From positions 1-33,216 of the forward strand of contig JAEUIR010000023.1 of the NCBI GenBank assembly GCA_016795025.1: a stretch of 33,216 nucleotides of DNA. The letters are read 5' to 3'. Made by a program: the position numbers and the translations under genes. The notes below the pieces were generated by a model. That model did no database searches. It was not told where the DNA came from and worked only from the letters and a program-made list of their open reading frames with translations. Below, one piece after another: positions 16,593 to 24,749 of this stretch. Numbering within the stretch: the stretch's first letter is position 1; each line of letters opens with the position of its first letter. The stretch is from Phycisphaerales bacterium (GTDB lineage Bacteria; Planctomycetota; Phycisphaerae; UBA1845; Fen-1342).

Positions 16593-17273
16593 TCACTCGT
16601 TCGGCGTCCGCGGGTCGAGATCCCAATCCTCCGCAAGTTTTTCCTTGAGTTGCGTGCTCCGCTCCGCGTGGCCGTCGTTGTAGGCGAAATTCGCGCCGCC
16701 ATAGTGCCGCTCGTCCACATACGCTTCGCCCTGGAGACCGGCAATCCGCTCGCGCGGGATGTCGGCGCGCAGCAAGTCCTCCGCAAGCGTCACGCGCGGA
16801 TTCGCGTCCATGATGAGCGGCAGACGCGCTTTGACTTTGTCCAGCGAGCCACGCGACCATGACAGTTCATACACACGATAATGCCCCGTGTGGTCCGTTC
16901 GCGGCTCCGCTTCCTTGCACGCGAACAACTCATAACGCCCCTCAAGATTGTGCATCACCGGAAAATTGGCATCGTCGCGAAAATCGCGGTCCTGATACAA
17001 ATCGGCATAGATCAATTCCGCCCAGCCGTGGAACACGTTCGACTGCGGGCGCACTTCGAATCGTGACAGCGGAAGGGCGAACTCATGATCCGACGAATAC
17101 GCGATGACGCCCTTCATCAGTTCATTCAGTCGCGACAGGCACACCGTGCTTTTGGCCTGCTGGCGGGCTCGCGACAGCGATGGCGTCATGATCGAAATCA
17201 GCAGCGAGATGATGCCGATGACGACCAGGAGTTCGATCAGCGTAAAGGCCGCACGATTATTGGTTTTGGACAT
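16593..17273 (-). CDS. Prepilin-like protein with H-X9-DG motif
   Basis: Preferred start is the ATG at 17273, giving 226 residues. The type IV prepilin leader is RAAFTLIELLVVIGIISLLIS (about 7-27): cleavage would fall between Ala9 and Phe10 and leave the methylated Phe. Glu5 of the mature form is Glu14. The hydrophobic helix is followed by a globular domain. Near the C-terminus, His190-x9-Asp200-Gly201 (HYGGANFAYNDG) is an exact H-X9-DG motif, the mark of planctomycete-expanded prepilin-like proteins. It is probably a pseudopilin of a type II secretion or type IV pilus machine, processed by a prepilin peptidase not seen here. It overlaps the cysteine desulfurase leader by close spacing only. 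Confidence 0.87.
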   Translation of the reverse strand: MSKTNNRAAFTLIELLVVIGIISLLISIMTPSLSRARQQAKSTVCLSRLNELMKGVIAYSSDHEFALPLSRFEVRPQSNVFHGWAELIYADLYQDRDFRDDANFPVMHNLEGRYELFACKEAEPRTDHTGHYRVYELSWSRGSLDKVKARLPLIMDANPRVTLAEDLLRADIPRERIAGLQGEAYVDERHYGGANFAYNDGHAERSTQLKEKLAEDWDLDPRTPNE

Positions 17274-17484
17274 TCGAGCACGTATGGGCCCCGTTCCCCG
17301 TGGCTCAGCAAAACCAGACTGCGAGCCGCATCGGGGATGCATCGATCGCGATTGTCGGGAGGGGGGCCTCATGCTCTTGACTAATAGTTTACACTCATTT
17401 TCCGGCTTGGCTCGTCACCGGGTTGTCGATCTTGAAAATCCGCTCATCTTGCGGACGCCCACAGCCCGCGCTATCTTCGCAACC

Positions 17485-17994
17485 ATGAAAATCGCCATCC
17501 TCACCACCGGCGGCACCATCGAAAAGACGTTTAACGAGGCCGACGGTTCCCTGCGCAACTCCGGTTCCGTATTGGAGGAAATCCTGGCCGCCCTGCGCCT
17601 GCCGGAGGCCGAATTGCGGCATATCAGTGTAATGTCGAAAGATTCGCTGGAAATGACGGACACCGATCGCGATATCATTCTGCGCGCAGTCCTCGACGCG
17701 CTCGTCACCGACGATGCCGTGCTGGTCGTACACGGCACCGACACATTATCCGTCACCGGCGAGCACCTTCACCGCCACCTGCAACCCCTCAATAAGCCGA
17801 TCGTTCTGACCGGCGCCATGCGGCCGTTTGAGTTCCGCGACTCCGACGCGTTCCAGAATCTGACCGAAGCGCTGCTGGCTTGCAAGCTGCTTTCGCCGGG
17901 CATCTACGTCGTGATGCACAATCAAGCGCTCCGATTCCCGGACGTAACCAAGGATCGCTCGCGGGGCACATTCGTCCGGTTGAATGTGCTCTAG
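17485..17994 (+). CDS. Short asparaginase-domain protein
   Basis: The ATG at 17485 begins MKIAILTTGGTIEK, the classic L-asparaginase N-terminus. The 169-residue protein keeps Thr11 in TGGTI, Ser54 in SKDSLEMT, Thr85-Asp86 in VVHGTDTL and a Lys at 134 (LACKLLSPG) where the catalytic Lys is expected, plus LTGAMRPF. Only the N-terminal domain of a usual 320- to 340-residue enzyme is present; the C-terminal domain and its dimer contacts are missing. Single-domain forms are known in other bacteria and may be enzymes in their own right or bind asparagine or related amides. No Shine-Dalgarno is obvious. It is divergent from the prepilin gene. Codons upstream of 17485 in the same frame are not conserved-looking. 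Confidence 0.85.
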   Translation: MKIAILTTGGTIEKTFNEADGSLRNSGSVLEEILAALRLPEAELRHISVMSKDSLEMTDTDRDIILRAVLDALVTDDAVLVVHGTDTLSVTGEHLHRHLQPLNKPIVLTGAMRPFEFRDSDAFQNLTEALLACKLLSPGIYVVMHNQALRFPDVTKDRSRGTFVRLNVL

Positions 17995-18148
17995 CACTTG
18001 GCGTCTCACAAAACAAGCGACGTTCGGAGTTCCGAATTCTGTGATGCAGAGGACGTGATTTCTCCAGCCGAAATTGCGCTTTTCGTTAGTGCTACTTCAG
18101 ACCGGCCGCCGCCCTGTCGCGCTGCCCGCTCGAATTGTCGTCGCTGGC

Positions 18149-18154
18149 TATAAT
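18149..18154 (+). promoter_or_regulatory. Probable -10 box TATAAT
   Basis: A perfect TATAAT lies 53 bp upstream of the ATG at 18208, with TG two bases further upstream than in a textbook extended -10 (TGGCTATAAT). No good -35 is present at 16-18 bp. It is the best promoter candidate for the exported protein that follows. Confidence 0.4.
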
Positions 18155-18207
18155 CCGGCTCAACTTGTGGTTGGGAAAAATGGGTCGCGACTTTGTGGGA
18201 GAGCAAC

Positions 18208-19554
18208 ATGAACACTTCGATTGTGCTTGCGATCGTTTTGCTGTTTCAATCAACCAAAGTCGAAATGCCGCCCGATCCGGATTTTAAGCAGCGCGTTGAT
18301 TACATCGGTTGGGCTCGCAGACAGGCGCAAGGCACGGCCAAGGATAGCGAAAACGCCGAGCCGCTGTATCAGGCGATTCGCGCCAAAGCAATTGCCGATC
18401 CGGACGATCTCGCGATTTCGCTGGGATTCCTGGGACCAATTACCGACGTTCACAATAAGCAGCCGACCAGCAAGTGGGATCCGAAGGATCATCCGGATTG
18501 GGAGGCGGCATATCACAAGACTGCGGCGATCGTGAAGGCGTTCGAAGAGGCAGCAAAACGGCCGTATGTAAGCGCGCCTCCCATCGCCCATGCGCCGGAA
18601 GACTGCGAGCAGCATTTGATGCTGAGCGTCACAGCCGATTTATCGCTCATTCGCGCACTTGCGAAGGGCGCGATCGAACATGCGTTTCGCGCGCCCGATG
18701 GAAAGATCGACGCTGCGGCACACAAGGCCGCGGTGGCATCCGTGCTGCGCGCGTCGCGCCAGGTAGAGCGGGCGCCGTTTGTGATTTCGGCGCTGGTCGG
18801 TAGCGCGATGCGCGCGATGGCGTATCAGGCAGTGAATAATGCGTTGGCTCAGGGGTTATTGACGGACACTGAAATCATCGCGCTTCGCGATCTGTTGAAT
18901 GCGGAGGACAAGGCCGGGCCGACGACGCGCTACTGGTTGCGGAGCGAATACGCCGGCTTCGCGGATTTCATGCAACTCGCGGCGGCCAAGGACGGCAAAC
19001 TGCCTTGTCCGGTTGTCGATGACGCTAAGGCGCTCAAGTTTATCAGCGCGATGATCGAAGAGCTGCGCGGGGGAAAACGGGATGCTCGTGCCGAATTGTC
19101 CATCTATAAAGACGTTGTGATGAATTTCGCCAAATTGGCCGAACGCCCGTACTCGGCAACAACGTTGAAGGAAATGGACGCGCTGAATGAGCCGCTGAAA
19201 GGCCAGTCAAATCTGGTTTCGCTGTTCATGCCGAAACTCAGTCGCGCGTACGAACTCACGATCCGCAGCGAAGCCACGCGACGCGCGACGCGACTGATTC
19301 TCGAAATTCATATTTACCGAGAAAAGAACAAGGCCTGGCCGAAGTCGCTGAACGATCTGCCTCGCGAAGTGGCGGAGAAGTTTGGCACAGACCCGTTCGC
19401 AACCAAAGCGTTTGCGTACAAGGTCAATGGCGATGATTTTCTGCTTTATAGCGACGCGAGGAATGCAGTCGACGATGGCGGCAAGCACGATAAGAAATGG
19501 GGCGATGACGCGCCGGACAGTGACTACGTGTTCTGGCCGGTGGTAATGGAATAG
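18208..19554 (+). CDS. Exported protein of unknown function with planctomycete 'FLLYS-DDGG' tail
   Basis: The ATG at 18208 has GGGAG about 8 bp upstream (GTGGGAGAGCAACATG). A TTG five codons earlier is less likely. The 448 residues begin with a short hydrophobic leader (TSIVLAIVLLFQ) and continue as a mostly alpha-helical domain rich in Ala and Lys. The C-terminus reads AWPKSLNDLPREV ... DPFATKAFAYKVNGDDFLLYS ... NAVDDGG ... YVFWPVV. A module of this form (DPF-x-G/T-K-x-x-x-Y, then FLLYS-x-G-x-N-x-DDGG) recurs at the ends of planctomycete exported or pseudopilin-like proteins. No enzyme motif is visible. The gene converges on pilT. Confidence 0.78.
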   Translation: MNTSIVLAIVLLFQSTKVEMPPDPDFKQRVDYIGWARRQAQGTAKDSENAEPLYQAIRAKAIADPDDLAISLGFLGPITDVHNKQPTSKWDPKDHPDWEAAYHKTAAIVKAFEEAAKRPYVSAPPIAHAPEDCEQHLMLSVTADLSLIRALAKGAIEHAFRAPDGKIDAAAHKAAVASVLRASRQVERAPFVISALVGSAMRAMAYQAVNNALAQGLLTDTEIIALRDLLNAEDKAGPTTRYWLRSEYAGFADFMQLAAAKDGKLPCPVVDDAKALKFISAMIEELRGGKRDARAELSIYKDVVMNFAKLAERPYSATTLKEMDALNEPLKGQSNLVSLFMPKLSRAYELTIRSEATRRATRLILEIHIYREKNKAWPKSLNDLPREVAEKFGTDPFATKAFAYKVNGDDFLLYSDARNAVDDGGKHDKKWGDDAPDSDYVFWPVVME

Positions 19555-19784
19555 AACTGTGTTCTGCTCGCTTCAACTGCCGAGTTTCTCAGGCTGTGCA
19601 GTTTTTGGCGGATCAAGGCTGCTCGTTTTCCTGCGGTTCAATAATGAACGGCTTCATGCGCTCGGTATTGCGCGTACTGCTTTCCCGCCGATGTGACTTT
19701 CGATTTCGAAAAAAAACGGACCTACGCGGTTTGGTTGCGAAGCCTCGATTGCGCTACCTCTCAGCATATGCGCTGTCGCTGAAA

Positions 19785-20921
19785 TCAGCCCTTCGCCTCT
19801 TCCTCCAATTTGTCCGCGCCCTTGTGCATCAGGCCGCCCGGCCCCGCCTGGCCGCGGGCTTTCGCCTCCATGCGGGCCTGAAACTCGCCGGGGAATCGGG
19901 CTTTTTCGAGGCATTCTTCGCCATCGACCAGGTCGGTGTCGAAGCATTCCCAGAGGTGGTCGTCGAGCAACTGCATGCCGTATTTCTTCCCGGTCTGAAT
20001 CGACGAGTCGATGCGGTACGTCTTGTTCTCGCGGACCAGGTTCGCGATCGCGGGCGTGACCACGAGAAACTCGTACGCGGCAACGCGCCCACCGGCCTTC
20101 TTGGGCAGCAGCGTCTGCGAAAGCACGGCGATCAGCGTGGTGGAAAGCTGCACGCGAATCTGCTCCTGCTGCGCGACTGGAAACGCATCAATGATTCGGT
20201 TGATCGTACCCTGCGCACCGGTGGTGTGCAGCGTTGCAAAGACCAGGTGGCCGGTTTCGGCGGCGCGGATGGCCGCTTCCATCGTCTCAAGGTCGCGCAT
20301 TTCACCGACGAGAATCACGTCGGGGTCCATACGCAGCGCGCGGCGGAGCGCTTCGGCGAAGCTCGGCACGTCGACACCCACTTCGCGCTGCGAAAATACC
20401 GACTTCTTGTGCTTGTGGTAATACTCGATCGGGTCTTCCACCGAGATGATGTGCCGATCAAAGTTGATGTTGATGTAGTCCAGCATCGTCGCCAGCGTCG
20501 TCGTTTTGCCGGAGCCGGTCGGCCCGGTGACCAGGAACAAACCACGCGGCCGGCGGCACAGCGCCTTCACGATCGGCGGCAGGCCGATCTCGTCAAACGT
20601 CAGAATCTTCGACGGGATTAATCGCAAGACCATCGAGATATTGCCGCGCTGGCGATAAACCGAGACGCGGAAACGGCCCTTGTCGCCGAACGCGAAACCA
20701 AAGTCGGTTCCGCCTTCCTCCTGAAGCTCCTGCTGGTTTCGCTCCGGCGTGACGGATTTCATCAGTGCCACGGTGTCTTCGGGTTCGAGCGTCTTCGTTT
20801 CGAGATTTCGCAAACGCCCGTCGATCCGCAGCACCGGCGGCCGGCCGACGTGCAGGTGAATATCCGATGAGCCGACGCGGATGCATGTGTCGAGCAGACG
20901 ATGATTATGTACAGTTGCCAT
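19785..20921 (-). CDS. pilT: Type IV pilus retraction ATPase PilT
   Basis: PilT is a hexameric ATPase that depolymerises type IV pili at the inner membrane. The 378-residue protein has an N-terminal PAS-like part (SSDIHLHVGRPPVLRIDG). Walker A follows, GPTGSGKT (133-140), then the Asp box around SVEDPIEYYHKHKKSVFSQREVG, Walker B (PDVILVGEMRD) and the PilT signature AIRAAETGHLVFATLHT. A Glu/Lys-rich C-terminal extension follows. The start has GAGGT about 11 bp upstream. It lies 170 bp behind pilB on the same strand, so the two are probably coexpressed. Family assignment is firm. Retraction of a pilus, as opposed to a related system, is inferred. Confidence 0.94.
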   Translation of the reverse strand: MATVHNHRLLDTCIRVGSSDIHLHVGRPPVLRIDGRLRNLETKTLEPEDTVALMKSVTPERNQQELQEEGGTDFGFAFGDKGRFRVSVYRQRGNISMVLRLIPSKILTFDEIGLPPIVKALCRRPRGLFLVTGPTGSGKTTTLATMLDYININFDRHIISVEDPIEYYHKHKKSVFSQREVGVDVPSFAEALRRALRMDPDVILVGEMRDLETMEAAIRAAETGHLVFATLHTTGAQGTINRIIDAFPVAQQEQIRVQLSTTLIAVLSQTLLPKKAGGRVAAYEFLVVTPAIANLVRENKTYRIDSSIQTGKKYGMQLLDDHLWECFDTDLVDGEECLEKARFPGEFQARMEAKARGQAGPGGLMHKGADKLEEEAKG

Positions 20922-21092
20922 ATGGAAATATTACCTCAAAACCGCCGACAATCGGAGATTGAACGAGCAACGCGAAACGAAAAACAAAAACCAGTCAGCC
21001 CCGAAGCCTCGATCCAGCTTAGCGCATCGAAGCGTTTGAATCGTGTTTTTCGTGTAAGGCTCATTGATCTGCGTTCTGCGTTCCGTTCACGA

Positions 21093-22811
21093 TCACTCTT
21101 CCGCCACGATACCTTCCATCTGCGTGATGCGCACGACTTCTTCCGGCGTCGTCACGCCGCGCAGAATCTTGCGCTTTCCATCGTCCAGCAGGGTTTTCAT
21201 GCCTGTGGCCCGTGCCGCCCGGCGCAACTGGCTGGCCGGCGCGCGATTGAACGCCAGTTCGCGAATCGCGTTGGTCATTTCGAGCATTTCGAAAATGCCC
21301 TGCCGCCCGCGATAGCCGATGCCGCTGCACCGATTGCAGCCGCGCCCCTTGTAAACATGATGCCCTTCAAGGTCGCGATCGGATATCCCGAGCAGCTTCA
21401 ACGTAAATCGATCCGGCGCGGGGTCGATTTCCTTGCACTCATTGCAAATCACGCGAATGAGGCGCTGCGCCATGATGGCCTGAATCGACGAAGCCACGAG
21501 AAACGGCTTGATGCCCATGTCGATCAAGCGCGTGATCGCGCTCGGCGAATCGTTCGTGTGCAGCGTGCTGAACACCAGGTGCCCCGTGAGCGCCGCCTGA
21601 ACCGCCACGTCGCCGACTTCACGGTCGCGGATTTCACCGACGAGGATGATATTTGGCGCTTGACGCAACATCGCGCGGAGAATTCGGGAAAATGTCAGCC
21701 CGATTTCCTCTTTCACCTGGCACTGATTGATGCCGGTGAAGTTGTATTCCACCGGGTCTTCCGCAGTGATGATCTTGCGGTCCGGCCGGTTCAGCTCCTG
21801 AAGCGCGCCGTAGAGCGTCGTCGTCTTGCCTGATCCGGTCGGCCCCGTGACGAGGAAAATCCCGTTGGGCTGGCGAATGATTTTCTGAAATCGCTCGTAG
21901 TCATCCTGCTCAAAGCCCATGCCCGAAATGCCGATTCGCACCGAGTCCGGCCGCAGAATACGCAACACCACGCTCTCGCCGTGATACGCGGGCAAAGCAC
22001 TCACGCGAAAATCAATCTGGCCGCTTCCGATTCGCATTTTGATGCGACCGTCCTGGGGCAGTCGTTTTTCGGCGATGTCGATGCCTGACATGATCTTGAG
22101 ACGGGTGAGCACCGGCCCCTGCATGTGTTTCGGAATGTTGTCGCGAATGATGCAGACGCCGTCGATGCGATAGCGCACGCGCACGCGATCCGCAAACGGC
22201 TCAACGTGAATATCCGAAGCCCGCATGCGAACCGCTTCCTGAATGATCAGGTTCAGCAGCTTGATGACTGGGGCTTCCTCGTCATCTTCCGCAGTCAGCT
22301 TGCCGTTCTTGTCGTCCGCCGCGGTCAGGTCGGCGTCCCGGTCGATCTGCTGAATCGCTTCGTCCACGCTGGTGCGCGAGTCCTGTACGAACGTATCAAC
22401 GAAGCGCTGAATCTTGCTCTTGGGCGCCAGCGCAATGTCGATTTCAAGCCCCGTCAAAAAGCGCAGCTTGTCCTGCACTTCGAGATCGAGCGGGTCGCAA
22501 ACGATCACCTTCAGCCGATTGCCCTCTTTGGTCATCGGCAGCACGAGATGATCGCGAATCACTTTCTTGGGTACGAGGTCCAGCGCGCTGGTCACGCCGA
22601 CGTTCTTGTCGAGATCAACGTATTCAAGATCGAATTGCGTCGCCAGCGCCTTGGTGACCTCCTCTTCGGTGGCCATTTCCAGTTCGATCAGCGACTCGCC
22701 AATCTTCTTGTGGTGCTGGGCGGCGTATGCCAGTGCGTCGGCCAGCGCGTTTGGCGAGACGACGTTCCAGCTAACGAGCACCTCGCCGAGTTTCTTGCGT
22801 CTGCGTGCCAT
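21093..22811 (-). CDS. PilB/GspE-type assembly ATPase
   Basis: This hexameric ATPase powers assembly of type IV pili or the type II secretion pseudopilus. I choose the ATG at 22811 (MARRRKKLGEVLVSW), because the preceding residues look unlike the family; this gives 572 residues. The order is an N-terminal T2SSE-N domain (KLGEVLVSWNVVSPNALADAL), a second N domain, then the core with Walker A GPTGSGKTTTLYGAL (323-330 for GPTGSGKT), the Asp box (AEDPVEYNFTGINQCQV), Walker B (NIILVGEIRD) and the His box (HLVFSTLHTNDS). Cys456, Cys459, Cys492 and Cys495 form the zinc-binding tetracysteine motif of PilB/GspE. PilB and GspE cannot be separated from sequence alone; the neighbouring PilT favours PilB. 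Confidence 0.93.
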   Translation of the reverse strand: MARRRKKLGEVLVSWNVVSPNALADALAYAAQHHKKIGESLIELEMATEEEVTKALATQFDLEYVDLDKNVGVTSALDLVPKKVIRDHLVLPMTKEGNRLKVIVCDPLDLEVQDKLRFLTGLEIDIALAPKSKIQRFVDTFVQDSRTSVDEAIQQIDRDADLTAADDKNGKLTAEDDEEAPVIKLLNLIIQEAVRMRASDIHVEPFADRVRVRYRIDGVCIIRDNIPKHMQGPVLTRLKIMSGIDIAEKRLPQDGRIKMRIGSGQIDFRVSALPAYHGESVVLRILRPDSVRIGISGMGFEQDDYERFQKIIRQPNGIFLVTGPTGSGKTTTLYGALQELNRPDRKIITAEDPVEYNFTGINQCQVKEEIGLTFSRILRAMLRQAPNIILVGEIRDREVGDVAVQAALTGHLVFSTLHTNDSPSAITRLIDMGIKPFLVASSIQAIMAQRLIRVICNECKEIDPAPDRFTLKLLGISDRDLEGHHVYKGRGCNRCSGIGYRGRQGIFEMLEMTNAIRELAFNRAPASQLRRAARATGMKTLLDDGKRKILRGVTTPEEVVRITQMEGIVAEE

Positions 22812-22879
22812 GAATCGCCTTTTTCTGCCGAGCTGCCCCCCGGATTCCTCGGGGTAATAATGTAACAGATTTTCTCCAG

Positions 22880-23398
22880 TTATCGTATGCGCGTCCAGCA
22901 ATTCCAGCAATTCCGCAGACGATTCGGTAGGGCCTTGTAGTGACGGAGCTTTGAGGCGCCGGGCGTGAGCTTTCCGCCAGGTAAGCCGGCAGATTGTTGT
23001 GAGAATTCCTTACGCGCCGTGTCGACATCGGAACCTTCAATTGCGACGACCAAAACCACATTGTCGTTGCCGTCCAGCGACCATTGTCGATAACCAAGCT
23101 CCGACGAAAATTCAAACGCGTGCGTCATCGGGTAACGAAATTCAACTCCCGCCGCGCGAAACGTACGATGCGATTTTGCGTTGACGCACAGCCTTACTTT
23201 CGTTCCGTGAATTTCCGTCTCAACCGTCTGCCCCACTTCAGCCGCGATCGGTCTGCCATCGACCATTATCTCGACTTCCAAGGGGGGTTCTGTCTTCTCG
23301 CTGGGCCGGCTCGTTTGAGCAATAGCCGTCGACAAGATTACGAGAGCGGACGCAATGGAACCGCACACGAGAACGCTGTATGACTGCCCGGCCTGCAT
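22880..23398 (-). CDS. Exported protein of unknown function
   Basis: CAGGAG precedes an ATG-ATG pair (23401 and 23398); the second has the better 6-bp spacing. Starts further upstream would overlap the small membrane protein gene, which supports this choice. The roughly 172-residue product has a signal peptide (QAGQSYSVLVCGSIASALVILSTAIAQ), then a beta-rich domain (LEVEIMVDGRPIAAEVGQTVETEIHG ... AGVEFRYPMTHAFEFSSELGYRQWSLDGNDNVVLVVAIEG). I do not recognise a family. It lies between a small membrane protein and the PilB-type ATPase in a minus-strand run, so a link to pilus or surface functions is possible but not shown. Confidence 0.7.
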   Translation of the reverse strand: MQAGQSYSVLVCGSIASALVILSTAIAQTSRPSEKTEPPLEVEIMVDGRPIAAEVGQTVETEIHGTKVRLCVNAKSHRTFRAAGVEFRYPMTHAFEFSSELGYRQWSLDGNDNVVLVVAIEGSDVDTARKEFSQQSAGLPGGKLTPGASKLRHYKALPNRLRNCWNCWTRIR

Positions 23399-23420
23399 CA
23401 TGCACTCCTGCCGCTTCGAA

Positions 23421-23657
23421 TCACAAAGGATCGTCATCCGACAACCGTGCGCCATCCATGCGCCGATACGTGACTTGCGTGCGCATTTGCAGCCCCGTGC
23501 CGATCAACATCGCCCCGGTGGAAATCAGCACGAACGCCACAGCGCAAGACAGCAAGCGCGGATCGACCCAGATCGCCACGCCAATTGCGATCAGCGCCAG
23601 CCCGAGCAACACCGGACCGAGCCAGAACCCGCCCGACAATCCAAACGTGCGTAACAT
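23421..23657 (-). CDS. Small membrane protein, two transmembrane helices
   Basis: The 78-residue protein has two hydrophobic stretches (GGFWLGPVLLGLALIAIGVAIW and LLSCAVAFVLISTGAMLIGTGL). A short polar tail ends YRRMDGARLSDDDPL. No family is recognised. It begins the minus-strand group of exported protein, PilB-type and PilT genes, and faces the ABC exporter genes across a 123-bp shared upstream region. Confidence 0.6.
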   Translation of the reverse strand: MLRTFGLSGGFWLGPVLLGLALIAIGVAIWVDPRLLSCAVAFVLISTGAMLIGTGLQMRTQVTYRRMDGARLSDDDPL

Positions 23658-23726
23658 GAGCCCAGTATCATCCCCTGGCTCACGTGTCGCAACTTGTCAC
23701 CGTCCGCTTGTGACATTCGCGAGCAT

Positions 23727-23762
23727 GAATCATGATACGGCCTGCTGTTCGGAACATGATTC
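23727..23762. promoter_or_regulatory. Spaced inverted repeat in a divergent promoter region
   Basis: GAATCATG (23727-23734) and CATGATTC (23755-23762) are exact complements separated by 20 bp. They lie directly upstream of the ABC ATPase gene, between divergent genes. A regulator-binding site is possible, but this is inferred only from symmetry. Confidence 0.25.
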
Positions 23763-23780
23763 GAGCGGGAGATTCGATCA

Positions 23781-24722
23781 ATGGCCTCGCGCCTGCTCTC
23801 CGTCGAAAACCTGCGTGTTCAATACGGCCGCTTTCTGGCGGTGGACAACATTTCGTTCGCGCTTTCCGGCGGCGATCTGCTTGGGCTGATCGGCCCAAAC
23901 GGCGCGGGAAAGACCACAACGCTCCGCGCCATCGCGGGTCTGACCCCGCCCAGCACGGGGCGCATCGACGTCATGGGTTATGACCCCGGCAAGCACGTCA
24001 CCGATTTTGGTCGGCATCTCGGCTTTGCCCCGGACGGCCCGCAGGCCTATGACACGCTCACAGTCGAGGATTTTTTGCGCTTCATCGGGCGAGCCTATCG
24101 CGTCTCGCGCGAAATGCTCGAAGAGCGCATCGACCACTGGCTCGAAGCGCTGTGGCTCTCGGAAAAGCGCAAAGCCAAAGTCAGCTCGCTCAGCAAGGGC
24201 ATGCGCCAGCGTCTGACCGTCGCGCGCACGCTCTTGCCGGATCCGCATGTGATTTTGCTCGACGAGCCGGCGGGCGGGCTCGATCCGGCTGGCCGGATTC
24301 AGTTCCGCCGCCTGCTCGCCAGCCTCCGCGATCAGGGAAAAGCGATTATCGTCTCATCGCACATCCTCGCGGACCTCGCCGAGTATTGCACGCACATCGC
24401 CATTGTCGAGCGCGGTCGATTTCTGAGCTTCGGCACAGTCGCGCAAGTCGCCGGGGCCGGCGGCGAAACGCGCAGCAACTATCGCATCGGTTTCGCGCAC
24501 CGCGTGGGCGATCTGAATCAGCGCCTGGCGATGATCGGCGAACTGAACCTGATCTCAAGCGACCCTGAGGCGATTGTCGTCGAGTGGGATACCGACCGCG
24601 AGCGGGCCGCCGAATTGCTCGCCAAGCTCATCAACGCCGGTTTGCCCGTCGCCGAATTTCGCGCGCTCCGGCCGGACCTTGAGCAGGCGTACCTGCGCAG
24701 CGGCATTGGCCAGGTGGATTAG
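23781..24722 (+). CDS. ABC exporter ATPase (CcmA-like)
   Basis: The 313-residue subunit drives transport by the permease encoded 27 bp downstream. Walker A is GPNGAGKTT, the signature is LSKGMRQRL and Walker B is VILLDEPAGGLD, then the H-loop His in SSHIL. The Gln loop is in LGFAPDGPQAYDTLTVEDF. A C-terminal extension of about 90 residues (from about residue 225) has no known motif. This layout is typical of drug, polysaccharide or copper/Nos-type exporter ATPases of the CcmA group. The start follows GCGGGAG with 9 bp spacing. Confidence 0.93.
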   Translation: MASRLLSVENLRVQYGRFLAVDNISFALSGGDLLGLIGPNGAGKTTTLRAIAGLTPPSTGRIDVMGYDPGKHVTDFGRHLGFAPDGPQAYDTLTVEDFLRFIGRAYRVSREMLEERIDHWLEALWLSEKRKAKVSSLSKGMRQRLTVARTLLPDPHVILLDEPAGGLDPAGRIQFRRLLASLRDQGKAIIVSSHILADLAEYCTHIAIVERGRFLSFGTVAQVAGAGGETRSNYRIGFAHRVGDLNQRLAMIGELNLISSDPEAIVVEWDTDRERAAELLAKLINAGLPVAEFRALRPDLEQAYLRSGIGQVD

Positions 24723-24749
24723 TTTGGGTTTCGGCGTGAGGGCACTCGT

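Noticed and set aside
16591-16860. Ninety extra N-terminal residues for the cysteine desulfurase
   Set aside because: They overlap the prepilin coding region, look like frame noise, and the family begins at MADFVYLDNNATT.
19596-20621. Plus-strand open frame (341 codons) opposite pilT
   Set aside because: PilT on the minus strand has every family motif; the opposite frame is Arg/Leu/Ala-rich without features.
22125-22865. Plus-strand open frame opposite the PilB/GspE gene
   Set aside because: Shadow of the ATPase coding sequence; no domain or ribosome-binding site.
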